Shown piece by piece: positions 21,579 to 34,187 of a DNA stretch of 64,000 bases. Location: NCBI RefSeq assembly GCF_033958435.1, contig NC_134150.1, positions 35,397,501-35,461,500 of the forward strand. The letters are read 5' to 3'. Within the stretch, counting starts at the first letter, position 1; each line of letters opens with the position of its first letter. The DNA comes from Carettochelys insculpta. Its lineage: Eukaryota > Chordata > Testudines > Carettochelyidae. The notes below the pieces were generated by a model. It was given only the letters and a program-made list of their open reading frames with translations, had not been told where the DNA came from and did no database searches. The translations under genes and the position numbers were made by a program.

Positions 21579-23560
21579 GCAGGGGTGGGGAACCAGCAAC
21601 AGGGAGCAAACCAGCCCCATGCCACTGCTCTAGCACTCTGCCACTCTGAGACCCCTACCTGGCACATCTCTTGGGGAACAGAAGTGTCTGTCCAGCCCTG
21701 TATTTGCAGGCATGCCTCCTCCTCCCGCACACACACGGCTCCCATTGGCTGAGATTCCCAGCCACTGGGAGCAACAGTGGGTGAACCTGCAACCAAGCAC
21801 AGGCATGGAGATTCCTGGTGCTGTTGTCCCCCCAGCCAAGCAGAGTCCATGAGCCAGATGCAGCCCAAGTTCTGTAGGCTCAGGGGCAATGTGTGGAGGG
21901 TGCACAGGGGGTCACATCCCCCCATGAGAGACTGGCACCTCCCACACTCACCATCAGCACTGTGCTACCTCCAGTGAGTGCAGAGACAGTCTGGTCCCTC
22001 CCCCAGAGTGGCAGAGTCCTGGAGCAGCACAAGGGGCAGTGGCACGTTACCTGGGGGACGGGAGAGGGTGCAAAAGCCCTCTATGAGCCCTGAGCCCCCA
22101 GAAGCATTTTTCTGGCCCTGGGGGTAAGACCTGAGCCTTGGCATCCTGCCCCCCACCTGTGTGGTTGGTGCTCGAGTGGAGTGAGGTGAGGGTCTCTTTT
22201 TGTTTGATTCTCAGTGGGGGACTGGGTCCTTGAGGGTTTTATTCTCCTCCTCATTTGGGGGCCAAGTCAGTGATGTGCTTTTGTTCGTTTGCATGTTTTT
22301 CTCTTCTCATTGTGTGTGGCTCCCCAGAAAGGCTCCTCGCCCCGCCTTAGGTTTCACATGGGAAGTGGTGACACACACACACACACGGCTGTTCCCCCCA
22401 GGGAATGATCACACACATGCTCCTGTGCACTTTTCTCACTTGGGGTATGTGTGTGACCAACTGACTCATCTCTTCCTGCCCAATGCCCACTGCCCTCCGT
22501 GCCTGGCTGGGCCCCCCAGAATGGACCTGCCTCTCCTGGTACCTGGTGCACTCTCTTCCTGAGGCAACACTTGGGGAGACAGTATGCAGGGTCACATGCC
22601 CCCTATATTTCTTCTAGGGTTCACACCAGAGTGTGGCCAGCAGCAGCCTTTTGGCCCTGCATGGGAGAGGAAGATGGGAGCTGTGTCCAGCTGCAGGGGA
22701 GCCAGAGGTTCTTGGGCTTGCCCAGGGAGCTGGCTCAGCCACAGGCAGTGGGGAGGAGGAAGGAGGAAGCTTGCCAACCAGGCTGCTCGTGATTCTCGAT
22801 ACAGCACAGGGAGTGCGTGTGGAGGACCCAGCATGGTCGGAAGGGAGGGCAGGTGAATGGGTAATACAGGGCAAGCAAAGAGGAAATGGGAAACACATAA
22901 AGGGCTGATGGTTGGCAGCAGAGGCGACCTGTAAGCATGCAGCTGATACGAGCTGGAAACGGGATGGGGTGGAGCCCTGGTGGCCAAGGGCTGGCAGGCA
23001 GCAGGGAAAGACAAACAGTGGGAGCGGCTCAGCTCTGCATGCAGCACCTCTGCTTCGCCACCAGTATTGCATACCCACTGGACTTTCCCACTTGCTGCTG
23101 GTGGACAGGTAGTTGGCCAGTGGGACTCCAACCAGCAGTACCGATGGGAGCGGGAAGAGACAGATGATATGGGACTCTGTTTTTAAGAAGAAGCTGGGAT
23201 ACCTGAAGGCAGAGCCATCCCGTTTATCGACTGGACCAGGGCAACTGCCCCTGGCCCTGCACTTTAGGGGGTCCCACACTGCCGGGGAACACAGAGTTCA
23301 GGGTGGTCTAAGGAGTTAACTGGAGGCCTTGCACTGGGAGCCATGAGCAACATGGTTACAGCCTACTCTGCTGGCTCCTGGTGTTGCTTAGGGGAGGAAA
23401 TGGTAGTCAGAAAGGTGGAATAGGGGACATGGGGAAGGTGTAGAATGAGGTGGGACAGGAAAAAGCCAGGGTGGGGGGCTTGAGGGAAGATGCGTAGAGG
23501 TGGAAGGGCTTTGTACCCCTATAGGGACAGTCTGGCCAGTAAGAAGGCTTAAATATGGGC
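21579..23560. repeat. GC-rich repeat-derived block with a hAT-like left end
   Basis: CAGGGGTGGGGAACCAGC at 21579 is a typical left terminus of hAT elements common in turtles. I could not find a matching right end. A (CA)n tract lies at about 22370-22386. Long overlapping frames on both strands (for example 22592-23131 and 22614-23279, minus) have low-complexity composition and no domains. CAGGGCAACTGCCCCTGGCC near 23237 is a phrase of another common GC-rich repeat. Confidence 0.4.
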
Positions 23561-24650
23561 CTGTCCTTTAAAAACAGGACGTCTTGTCACCCTCTTAAGA
23601 ATCGGTGCAGTATAGTGGAAGCGCTGTCACAAGAAAACCAAAGAGTGAAACTAAGAGTTCTGCAACATGTTGGTGATTTGTAGGTTTTAGCTTTCCTTCT
23701 GAGTCAATGGTGAACCACTGTTGTAGCACAGTGTTAGGTAAAGCCTTGCATGTGCTGCAATAAGCTGTTCCTCACTTCTGCAAGGTCTCTAGACGCTAAT
23801 GCATTGTTGAGCTGCTAAAAATTCAGTGGCAGCTTCTTTTAAAATGAAAAATGAAGGGGTTTAATGAATAAGAACTGAAAATAATTCGTACATTTGACCC
23901 AGTCCCTGTGTTGTACAAAAATAAATTTATGTTGATAGCCCTACATTTTCAGTTTTCTATATCCTGCAGGTTTTTGTATTGACAATTCATAACAGAATCA
24001 TAGATGTCAAGGGGAAAGCTGTAGGTTTTGGCATCTGAAAACAGATGGGAAGCAGTTAGAATCATTCTGTTAAAATTGTTATCAGTTAATTGTTAATAAT
24101 GTTGATTTTGAAAACTTATCTTTAAATTTTGCTGTTAACACCTATGGCTCACACCTCTGAGAGCTATCGTTTCAAGCTAGTGGCCAACACTGGTAGGCAA
24201 CAATGTAAAGGCTTATTTTCAGATCACCCTTTAAAGGGTTTTGGAAGGTTTTTAGTTTTGTTTTGTTTAATTCCAACCATGAGGGCTAGAAATATTTTAA
24301 AATTAAAATGTTAGACTTTGAAGCACAATTCTTCATCAAGGAAATGGCGATGGGTAGATGCTTCAGGAAATTCTGCAACCATAAAACACAAGCAGGCTCT
24401 GCATTTTGGAGGTGATGTCTTTCGAATGTAATGTCCAAATCTGGTCCTGAATACTTATGTTCATTAGAAATTCCATGACAAATTTCAAAGAAATCATGAT
24501 ATTAGCTGGCATGTCCAGAAATAGTTTTTTAAAACTTTTCTTAGTTTACACACCCAATAGTTTTAGTGAAAAATTATGGATGGAGGTGCAATGAATATGT
24601 GACAAAAATACATGACTGTTTCTATTTGAAAGCTGTTATCATGAAATACA
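23561..24650. other. no gene recognised, A/T-rich
   Basis: No repeat or gene I can name. TGTCCTTTAAAAACAGGAC is a small palindrome near 23562. Confidence 0.4.
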
Positions 24651-24654
24651 TTTG

Positions 24655-24776
24655 AGGCCCCAACAGGGATTGAGCTCACAACCCTGGTTTACGAGGCCAG
24701 TGCACTATTTTTTGACCCTAGTCTTATGAGACTGAGCCAATGAAGCCTTCCTGACCTTAAAAGCCAACAACAAAAT
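24655..24776 (-). mobile_element. tRNA-derived SINE or tRNA-Thr-like pseudogene, minus strand
   Basis: The minus strand reads GGCTTCATTGGCTCAGT, an unrelated or decayed stretch, then GTGCACTGGCCTCGTAAACC and AGGGTTGTGAGCTCAATCCC. The last part contains a recognisable B box (GGTTNNNANNTCAATCC type), and CTCGTAA looks like a threonine anticodon loop. The A-box region is disrupted by about 20 bases, so it is not a functional tRNA. Confidence 0.55.
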
Positions 24777-24778
24777 TG

Positions 24779-24813
24779 TAATAATAATAAATAATAATAA
24801 TAAAAAAAAACCA
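24779..24813. repeat. (AAT)n microsatellite with poly-A
   Basis: Repeated AATAAT units run into a stretch of nine A's directly beside the tRNA-like SINE. Confidence 0.85.
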
Positions 24814-27149
24814 GACCAACCCAGTCCTTAACCATTTGTATTGACTTTTCGAGGTGGAATGATTTAAATTATCAACTGAAATAATCATGATATAAATAAC
24901 CAAGTGGAAAGCCTCAATTTAAATAACCAATTTATACTACATATATTTTCTAAAGAAATGTGATTCTTGTTTGGCTATATGACCATTAAAATTTATTGAT
25001 TTTTGTAACTAAATAGAGCCTATGCTGTAGATTTTGCTACCTAGAAAAGTACATTTGTTTGAGCAATTATATAAATATTTTCAGTTTCTTAATTTTGTAT
25101 TTTAGTGTGTTTAGAAGACGGCAAATGATGTATTGCTTATTTGCTAGATAACCTGTTCATGATTTATGTGCCATATTAGGATAGTGACTGGAATTTAAAC
25201 TAACACACAAAACAGTGAATAAAGTGAATTTTTATTAAACAAACAAATTCTAAATGTTTTGGATACATAAATTTCTCTTATCAAAACATTTCACATTTAT
25301 AGCTAAATTATATTAGGTTTAGGCCTTAAGATATTTTGCATTACATTCATATTTCATTTTAAACAGATATATGTTTAAAAGGAAAAATCTTTATAATTTA
25401 AGGAACAAAATAAAAAACAAGTAAAAACTTTTTTCCACAAAAAAATTCACTGATTTTATTCATACGGCTTTTTTCTGCTAACGCAATCTACACATTGAGA
25501 GGAATTTATATAATGTGGTACATAATTACAAAATAACCAAAGTGAAATTCTGACTTGTATTATCTTACATGGAATCATATGGTGAGCAAACTGCAATTTA
25601 TAGTGTGCACATTGTTACTTATTGCATTGCACAACATATTTATTTCAGAAAGAATGAGTAAATAGCAATTAGTAAATAGCAGTTGTTCCAGTTAATTCAA
25701 AAGGTTTAAGTTAAGATTGGACCACAGATGATCTCAAATCTCATGTGGTGCCTATTCCTGCTTTGTGCAGTTATTGCATGCTTGGTGTTATTCTATGTCA
25801 GTATTCATGCTTTGCCAGAATAGGCTCTCTGGGGCTCTGCTATGGGATTCCTTAAGATGTGTGATCCCATGGAGTGTGGCACTGTTACACAATGCCCTAT
25901 AGGTAGGATTCCATTATGTGCAGCAACTTTGTCTCTACAGACAATAATTTTTATGCCTTTTTCCATTGATCATCCAACTAGTTATCTGCTCAAGCATTCA
26001 TTGGGTCCTTTGGGGGTAATTCTTGGTTGAGCGTATCAAATTTCTTTTCGGAAATGCACAGCATTTGAATCATATTCACTTCATATCTCTGACTCTGTAG
26101 CTCCGTGCTTTCGCTACAGTTACTGCTCATCTCTCTCTCAGGGGTATCTTTTCAGGTCCACATTTACATTTTATAAGAACTGTCACAGATTAATGATAAT
26201 TTGGTGAATGGCAGTCACTCTATTAAAGTCTATAGTGGTTTCTATAATAAGGATTCCCGTTGTTTGTTTCTATTTCAAAGTTTATAACCCATAAACATAT
26301 TGTGATGAATCATTTTAGGAATCTTATTAATAAAAGTTCATATTGTACAAATCTATTTAGGAATCTGATGGCTCTGCTAAGGTGTGAATATGCACTCATG
26401 GTCCCCTCTTGCACTGCTAGGAGGGGAAAGCGCCTAAGCAGTTGGAAGGATAGGTGCAGAAGACCAATGTGCTGCCTGAGAAAAATGTCCATCTCTTTCA
26501 ACCCAGAGATCAAAGAGCTCTTAAAGGCCGTCAGGCAGAGGCCCTGGCCAAGCTTCCTGCTTCCTCAAGCTGCTGCCTCCAAGAAATGGACTGGGGTGTG
26601 CCAAACAGCTGCCCTCACCCAATAGTTGGCTATTGGAAGACCAAGGGATGAGTATTTATGCGCGTGCTAATGGAAGAGCCCTAAGTGAACTGGGGGCACC
26701 TACATCAGTGTTGTAGCAACCCCTTCTCATGGTATTTAGTCTTCTCTCACATTTCTATGGTTCTTGCACAGTGCCCTGGCAGGCTCAAAAACCAGGTAGC
26801 TAAGGACTGGGAGCTCAGTATTTAAAAAAGAAACAAACAAATACCCACCCAAAAATAGCTCATCGTTTACAAACCAGACCAAGCCCCTGGCAGGATCTGT
26901 CACACCCTGAGGTTGCTCAGACTGAATGTAGCCTCTATTCTCGTGGTCCCAATTTGCCCCAGTCCTATAAGGGGCTGACTCGCGCCTCCTCTGACCCTGA
27001 CTAGCTCTAGCCCTGTGGGAAGCTGGCCTCCACCTGTGGTGGTCTGGTCCAGCCCTCCCCCAGGGCTCCTGAGGGGACGTGACCCCAGGGCTGCCAATCA
27101 TGCGGGACCGGCCTGGGAGTCTCCAGCAATTAACCTCTCATTAAAAATT
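24814..27149. other. A/T-rich upstream region, no gene recognised
   Basis: 24.8-25.7 kb is markedly A/T-rich. The frames at 26260-26625 and 26736-27101 have no recognisable similarity. GC content rises steadily from about 26.9 kb towards the CpG-rich block. Confidence 0.5.
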
Positions 27150-28050
27150 ATGCCATGAAAGCCCCAGGAATACACCCCACAAAGCGGGCAACCCCGCCGA
27201 CCCCTCGCTATGGGGGTCCCGTCTAACCTCCCACACTGGAGGGGAGCTACCTCCAGCCCCGACCAGCCCCCACCCCTCAGGGGAGCTGATCCTCTCCAGC
27301 CCCGCACCCCTGCGGAGAGACAACTCCCAGCCGTGGGGGGGGAGGTCCCCTCCAGTACCCGCGAGGGGAGTCAGCCCCGCCCCGTGGGGTCCCCTCCTGC
27401 CCCGCACCCCGAGGGGAGCCGGCCGCGACCGCCCCAGCTTCGTGAGGGGAGGGCACCGCGCCGTCCGTCCCGCCTCAGCCGCCCCCGGCGCCGCCGCCGC
27501 TCCCCCCAGCCGCCAGTCAGAGGCCGGGCCAGGTCACATGACCCCGCGGTCGCAGCCGAACCAGAAGTGGGGCGCCTCGGCGAGTTCTCGCCCCCGTCTG
27601 GCCCGGCAGCGGCAGCTCGGCGCGGTGCGGCTCCGCTCGGCTCAGCTCGGCTCCTGAGCGCCGCCTCTAGCGCAGGCAGCGGCCGGGCGGCGCCCAGGTG
27701 AGCCTGGCAGGGGCGCGGGCTCCGGCCGGCGCGGGGCTCGGCTGCCTCCGGCGGCTGCGCTGGGCTGGGGCCGCGGCCGCTCTCCGAAAAGAGGGAAGGA
27801 AACTGCAGCGCCTGTGACAGCGGCAGGCGCGGCGCTGGGGCAGCCGGGGCGCCCTGCGCTGGGCTTGGGGGGGCGCCTTGGCAGCGGGGCTGGCGGGCGC
27901 TTGTGCGGAAAGGCCCCGGGGCGCAGTTGCTGCTGACGTCGCCGCTTCCCCGCGTTGCTGAGAGCCCTGCCCGGCTGTGCTCGGCGCTGCACAACCCGGG
28001 GACGGCTTTGCCGGCTCAGGAGCCTACGAATGGAGGCCTCGGCAACCGGT
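27150..28050 (+). promoter_or_regulatory. PLCG2: CpG island, probable PLCG2 promoter
   Basis: CpG dinucleotides are dense from about 27190 to 28020 and rare in all flanking sequence. GTCACATGACC (27533-27543) fits an E-box/USF-type site and lies about 155 bp before the first-exon donor. GC boxes abound; no TATA box is evident, as is usual for such promoters. Long frames on both strands here come from GC richness. Promoter function is inferred from position ahead of the PLCG2 start exon. Confidence 0.75.
27600..27697 (+). other. PLCG2: probable non-coding exon 1 of PLCG2 (5' boundary unknown)
   Basis: CGGCGCCCAG|GTGAGCCTGG at 27688-27707 is an excellent donor (CAG|GTGAGC) in the middle of the CpG island. 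In mammals the first PLCG2 exon is non-coding and the start codon lies in exon 2, which matches the acceptor and ATG at 34552-34596. The transcription start cannot be read from the sequence; 27600 is only a placeholder. Confidence 0.55.
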
Positions 28051-28564
28051 TTTACAAAGGCGAGTTCAGGGCACACGCTGCTCCTCGATCTCCAGGGGCC
28101 GTGGCCAGACCCTCCTTCCGCTCCCACCTAGGAGGGCTGGAAAGTACCTGGCATCTCCTGGGCACAAGGGCAGGACATTATTGACCTAATAAATGCTGCA
28201 GCATCTCATTGAGCTACAGGCTGTAACGTAGCCAGTTCCTTTCTCTCCCCTGATGGTAGAAGCTCTGTGAGCCAGGCAGGCTGGCACAGCGCTTGCTGGA
28301 CAATGAAGTTGTGCCAGTTTGAGGCACTGTGACAAAGAGTAACTAAAGTTGCAATTGTCTGAGTAAACAGTGGGCCTATTTCTTATGTTTGCATGATCGT
28401 TCTTAATGATTTGCTTGGTTTTTTTCCCTAGTTTTGGTGCAAATTAGTGGGCTTGTAGAGTACTGTCAGTGTTCCTAGTTTTACAGTGTGATCTGTGCAG
28501 GACCCTCTCCCCCTTCCATCAAGTTAATTGTTTGCCCACCTCATAGTGTGGACATAGGAAGGAA

Positions 28565-28800
28565 TACTTTAGGGGATGGGAGACTGGGTTTGTATACCAG
28601 ACTTGTGTTCAGTTCCCAGCTTGGTCATAGGCTTCTTGTCACTGTGGATTGGTCATTTAATTCCTCTCCTGCCCCTGTTCTCTATTTGTACGGTAAAGAC
28701 GGGATAACATTGCCCTTCCTTGCGGGGATATTGTGAGGCTAAAATCCATTGACTGCATCTCTCTCAGATACTGTAATGATAGATAAATAGTTTGATGAAG
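28565..28800 (+). mobile_element. MIR SINE, plus strand
   Basis: GGGAGACTGGGTTTGTATAC, TCAGTTCCCAGCTTGGTCAT, ATTCCTCTCCTGCCCCTGTT, GGTAAAGACGGGATAACATT and GGGATATTGTGAGGCTAAA follow MIR from the tRNA-related half through the core into the LINE-related tail. Confidence 0.7.
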
Positions 28801-30849
28801 AGATGAGAATATTCTGAGGTCAAACAGTACATCTGTGCTAGTCAGCACAAGATTGTTACCAGCAGCATACGTGTTGTGCTTTGCCCAGTATAATCCCATG
28901 TGCTTTCCTCACCTCTTTTAGGATTCTAATACATTTCATAGTTGAGTAGTTCATTTTGATGTTAATTTAAATTAACTTTACTTCATTTAAAACACTTTAA
29001 AATTACGTTAAGGTAAACAGGTGCAGGCCACTTTGAAAGATGAATGGCATGGAGTAAAAGTTGTGGCAAGTTTTCTATTGTAGGGAGCAATCCTTCATTG
29101 GTCAACTAGGGTTATTTAGTTCATACGACAGATCTTTTTACGTCTCTGTTCTACGAATTTAGGATGATTTCACAGTACAATGTAAATCTGGCTAATGGTA
29201 TGTATCTTGATATTTGGAATGAATGATAAAACAACCAGTGAAATCAACGAAGATGCTTACATCTTCAGGGAAAAATATAATCTTTATAATTATTAGCAAT
29301 TTTAGGAGCAGAAATTTATTAAGACCAATGCACCATATATATTGAAACATACAAAAAGCCATCCTTACTTGTCAACTTCCTGTGTTAAGAGCTTGTCCTA
29401 AAGCATTATTTAAGTTAAATAAATGTAATCCTTTGATTTGTCAGGTTTCACCTTAAAGCTACTAGTTGTCCCTATTAAAGACAGATCAGAGCAGTTTTGT
29501 TAGATTGTCAAGAAAATTGTATTCATTTAGAATTTAGGCACTTGTCTGTACCGTATATAATTCAATGGAGCATTAAAAAACATCTTAGAATTATTTTTAA
29601 AGTCTCAGAGTGAGAACAGTATTTCATGTTTGAAAGTCAAACTCAGGTCAATGATTTCCTTTGATTTACTTTTCCACATGCATTGCCCTTATTTTCTGTT
29701 GTTGGAACGTATTGCAACACCAGGGATTATGGCTGGATTATTAGATGTGAATCCACAATGATTACATGAACAAATTTTGTAAGTAGAGACAAAAGAATCA
29801 ACTATACTTTTTGTTTAAACTCTATCCGTATAATGACCCTGAAAGGTAATTTGTTATCATTCCCTCGGGAATGGCATATGTAACTCCCATTAGCATTAAC
29901 GTAAGAGTTTAATAGGCATAAATGGGTACAGAATATCATAAAACACTGTAGTGCTGTGCAAACCTTGGGCTAAGACGTGATCTGTACTGCAGAGAGCTTC
30001 ATATCTAATACAAAATTGGGTAACAGTGCAGGTAAGAGACCATTATCCTCTTCATCAGTGTATGGTAAGAAGAATTCAGTGAAGAGTATTACTTAAGAAG
30101 GAATTTGAAAGAGAAGGGTGTCTGTAGCAGAGAACTTAGAGAAGGTTGAGATACAGGACACTAGGAAAGGAGAGAATGATAAGACAGTGGAAAGAAAGCA
30201 AATGGTGGTGATGGGGGAGAGAGATCTTAAGAGACCAGCATTTAGTAAAGAGCCGGTCAGGATACAGTGACTGCGGGGTGAGGGGCATAGAGTTAGGTTA
30301 AAGAGGGAGGTTACAGAAGGGAAGAGAGATGTCTCAGGGTCAGATTGGTTATAAACATGGAAACTGAAACTGCTCACAGTGAAGGGTAGTGGATTGAGGA
30401 GAGAGGAAGAGAACCAGAGGTGATTCTGGAGCTAGTGATTGAAGCACCTTTTGAGGGGCTTTAAGGCCTTCCTGCTACTGAGTGGTGGTTGAGGGGGATG
30501 GTCAAGAAAGCAATGGTGACAGCCACTGCTTCTTGTGTGAAAATTAAACCACTTCCTCCTTTGCTCACAGCGGGGAGTACATCCCCAGCGTCCATTGTGT
30601 GAAGGATTCTGGCCCCAGGGTGAGGTGTAACCATGATAGTAGTTAGTGCACGGCTGCAGTGCTGTGCAGGAGACTGAAACATGGAAGCCTGTTTATATTG
30701 GAGAGTGGCAACATGTGCACTTGGTTTCTCGTATCCCAGTAGTGCTTAATTTGTGTCGGGGCATGTCTAGCCGTGGCCTGTTATAGCTGGCTTTGCTGCA
30801 TCAGTTATTAATGTAAAAAAATTTCTTGTGCCCCGGCGCCAAATTCCTT

Positions 30850-31300
30850 GTAGGGATGTAAAAAAATCCCATTTAATTAACTGATTAAATGCTTGGTGGT
30901 GAGGCAACCGCTGGGAAGGCTGCTCCCCACAGCTGCAGACAGCAGCTGCTCTGTCTGGGCTGGAGCAGCCAGTTCACAGTTGTCCTGGGTATGCCTCAGG
31001 GTGGAGTTGTCCAGCTGAGCTGGCGCAGCGTTGGTCCCCCAGCAGCCTTGGTCCTTCACAGGGATTTTCCCTTTCTCTGCGACTCTGGGGCTGTTGTGGA
31101 TGGGGACTGCTCCCACTTGGCTGGAGCGTCCCTCCTAAGTGGGGCTGGGCTGGGCTGCTGCGGATGGGGGCTACTCCAGCTGCGCTGGAGTGCCCCCACT
31201 CACAGTGGCCCTTCAGTGGGTGGGGGAGCTGCTGGTAAGTCTCATTCATTTTACGTAAGGCTTTCTGGTTAAATGTTCACATGCTTAATTCCTTGATCCC
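30850..31300. mobile_element. nonautonomous DNA transposon, AAAATCCCATTTAATT end
   Basis: The left end AAATCCCATTTAATTAACTG is the reverse complement of the right end of the element at 41572-41842. The interior is GC-rich (TGGAGTGCCCCCACTCACAG). The right end lies near GGTTAAATGTTCACATGCTT. Superfamily not assigned. Confidence 0.5.
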
Positions 31301-32863
31301 CTGCACCTCTTTCATTACTAACTAAGCACCGTTTCAGTGATCTCGTTGCTTGACGGCTCTCACGGACAGAAATATGGGCCAACTCTGACATGAATAATAG
31401 ATGAGGTAGAGATGTAAGTACCATATGCTCATGAGGCTTTAAAGGTTAGAAGACTGACATTAAATGCAATGTTGTTATTCGCTTGTCTTTTTACCCATCA
31501 GGCTCAGATCCTTAGCTGGTCATCACTCTAACTACAGTGGAGTCTTGACAGTTTAAGCCAGATGAGGATCTGATCCAGGATGCAGCTTCTTCTTGCATTA
31601 TCCCAAGTTTTCGTTCTTCCTGCAGTGTTCTCAGCTCCCCTTGGTGTAGTGGCAGAAAGAGAAGACTAATTGGGGTGTAGCCAACTTTCTACCCAGACAT
31701 CAAAGGCTTGCCCAAGTGTTGAGTTAATTCTTTCTTTAGAGAGCAGAGCAAGAGTAAGAATTTTTCCCCCTCTCATCCCAATTTAGAGATAATCCAGGAT
31801 TTCTCTCAAGCAGTTTATAAGCAGCATTTGCGCTCTGGGAAGAGTCCAGTCTCAGAGTTAGGGATCAATTTAAGAATGGTAAGATTTTTAGGCCTACTTT
31901 AAAACTGTTGCAGTGCCTTATTCTCTCTTATTGATATTCTGAGCCGCTGTGCTCTTAATGCCTGGATGTGGAGTGTTTCTAGAGATTTGGCAGGAGAGGA
32001 CATCAGAATATGCTAGCTTTCAGGATCAAAGTTAAAACCTGCAGCTGTTCTGTGCCATTGTGCTGAGGCTTGGGGGATCAGACTGTGGGACTGTCTAATT
32101 GTAGCCTAGTTATCTGCACTTGGGCCTTTGTTTGCAAGGTGGGAGGGTCCGAGACCTGAGACTGCAGCTCAAGCTGGAATGTCTAAGCCACAATTAAACA
32201 GTACCTCACCCCAGGCCTTGAGAGTCCAACCAGCCATGGGTGTCCAATTACAGTGTGGACCTGCCCTAAAAGTTTTCACATAAAACACTTGGGTGGGGGG
32301 AGAAAGCCGATATAGCAGGTAATATGGTGGTATTCTAAAATGGGAAGACTTCTTATAGGGAGCAGAAGTGAGCAGTGCTTTGAGACTTGGAATATAGCTG
32401 CTACAATCTCCATATGTGTCCCTATTACAGAGAATTGCCTAGAGTGAAGAATTAGTGGTACCTCACTCTTTGTAAAGCAATAATAATTTTAAAAAATGAA
32501 AAGCCATTCTGTTAATTATAGCAGAGCTGTGCCAACTGGTGGAAGGTACATTGTTTAACATCTTCTGAGATGACCCGAAAGAGATCAAATTTTGGACATT
32601 TTCCTGTGATTTAATCTTCTAATTCAGTTTGCTTTGGATCCTTTAGTGATACTCCTGGATTGCCCTGTGAAAAAGAATAATCACTGAAGGACTCAAAGCT
32701 TATTTTTTAACTTTTTGTGCAGATGCGGTTCACCTTAGTAAAAGAACGAACGGGGACACTTTTATGTGGCGTGAAAGGGCCAAAGGACATACATCATAGG
32801 GGAAAGCTTATTGACAACACAAATGGGCCCCAGTGGTTACAATGCAATTTAGATCAATTTTTT

Positions 32864-33110
32864 AGGCCAAGTTTACACTAGAAAAGGGTTGTCAATCTAG
32901 ATATACTGCTGTGGCTGTACTGGCAAATTCTCGTGGTGTTTACACAGCTCATACTGGTGAAAAAGGTCTTTTGCTAGTATAGTTTATGATGGTTTGGTGA
33001 GCAAAAAAAGACATTCTGGTACAGTAGTTACAGAAATGCTTGTCAGTATAGCTGCATTATACCAGGGCTTTTGCTGCGTTAGAAATGTTGCAAACAAAGC
33101 ATTTTTCTGA
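32864..33110. mobile_element. PIF/Harbinger-like fragment, left end
   Basis: TTAGGCCAAGTTTACACTAG is of the TTA + GGCC...TCTACAC type seen in the other Harbinger-like copies. Interior TACTGGCAAATTCTCGTGGT and AGCTGCATTATACCAGGGCT is a family of short MITEs. The right end is not resolved. Confidence 0.45.
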
Positions 33111-33643
33111 CTTTCTTATAAAAGCAAAAGTTTCTAATAGAGATCTATACGTAGAATTTGAACAAATAATGCCTTAATGTATTTGATTTTTTGGTATTTT
33201 TAGCTGCTTTCTTTGTTATAAGAGAGGTGCAGTCTTCTCTCACGTACACATGCATCTCTCTTTAGTTTCAGATGCTTTCTCTTGTTTGTAACAGCTGTGC
33301 TTGCACTCAGTGTATCTGTTATGTCTTCCCCTAATACTCTTTTCTCTCCATGTCTGTCTTCTCTGTTGTTTCTCAGGAGAATCAAATCATCCACTGTATA
33401 AAATATAATTTTGAACTTCCTGTGTAGAGATGCAGGTAATATTTTGAAGAGACAGACCCCATTTGTAGCTGCATGTGCATGAAGTCAAGAGTCATGTACA
33501 TTTACCCTATTTATGCATTCTGGCAATCCCAGCTTTCCAGCATACACCAAAGGGATGGGGAGTACATTTGTTCATGTATTTTTATAAATTTGGGGCAGAA
33601 TGACCTTAGTTCACCTTATGCTACTGTGAAATGTTAGATACTA

Positions 33644-34187
33644 CAGGTTGACGCTGCCTAACTTGGCATTCTTGGAACCTGACTGGTGGCGAGTTAAAGC
33701 ATTTGCTGATCCATGGAGGTTAATATATAGAGTGTGAGTGTGTCTCCATAAGCATGGGAAGTAGGGGGGCAGGAGCCCCCAGGCTTAGCACCCAGTGTTG
33801 CCCTGCACCTGGCAGCCTCTCTGTACTTGCCTGGGTTCTGACCATCAGATCCCTGCCTGGATGTTCTGATGCTGGCCCAGGTTCCAGCCACCAGCCCCTC
33901 TGCAGTTGTCTGGGGTCCTGGCCACCAGTCCCAGGGCTCTGCTGCTGGCCTGCGTCTGGGGCTCTGCAGCTGCTGGTGGTCCCTGCTTAGAGCAGTAGAG
34001 AAAAGGACAGACGTGTGAATGCGGCAGGAGCATGGTGCTCCAGAAATGCTAGCGGGGAGGGAGAGGAGTTGGTAAATGCAGGGTTGCTGGTGTGCAAGAG
34101 CCTTGGAGCAACTACAGAGTCAACGTCTATGTGCTAGACCACAGATTTTGCTGGATCAGAGTGTGGTGGACTAGAGGAGTTCAACCA
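33644..34187. mobile_element. pogo/Tigger-like element with GC-rich interior
   Basis: The left end CAGGTTGACGCTGCCTAACT and right end GTGGACTAGAGGAGTTCAACC are degenerate versions of the GTTGAACCTCTCTAGTCC inverted repeat used by 1549-1807 and 35014-35336. The interior at 33750-34000 is GC-rich and only gives low-complexity frames. Confidence 0.5.

Noticed and set aside
22592..23279. Two overlapping minus-strand frames of 179 and 221 residues
   Set aside because: They overlap each other and plus-strand frames in a GC-rich repeat block; no similarity to any protein I know.
24655..24776. Functional tRNA-Thr gene
   Set aside because: The A-box and D-arm region is disrupted and the acceptor stem does not pair cleanly.
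1..27149. 3' end of the neighbouring gene expected upstream of PLCG2 (CMIP in mammals)
   Set aside because: No coding exon or polyadenylation context that I could recognise. A 3' untranslated region cannot be excluded by eye.
27210..28184. Long overlapping frames on both strands in the CpG-rich block
   Set aside because: Stop codons are rare in GC-rich DNA; the translations are arginine/proline/alanine-rich without domains, and the gene context calls for a non-coding exon here.
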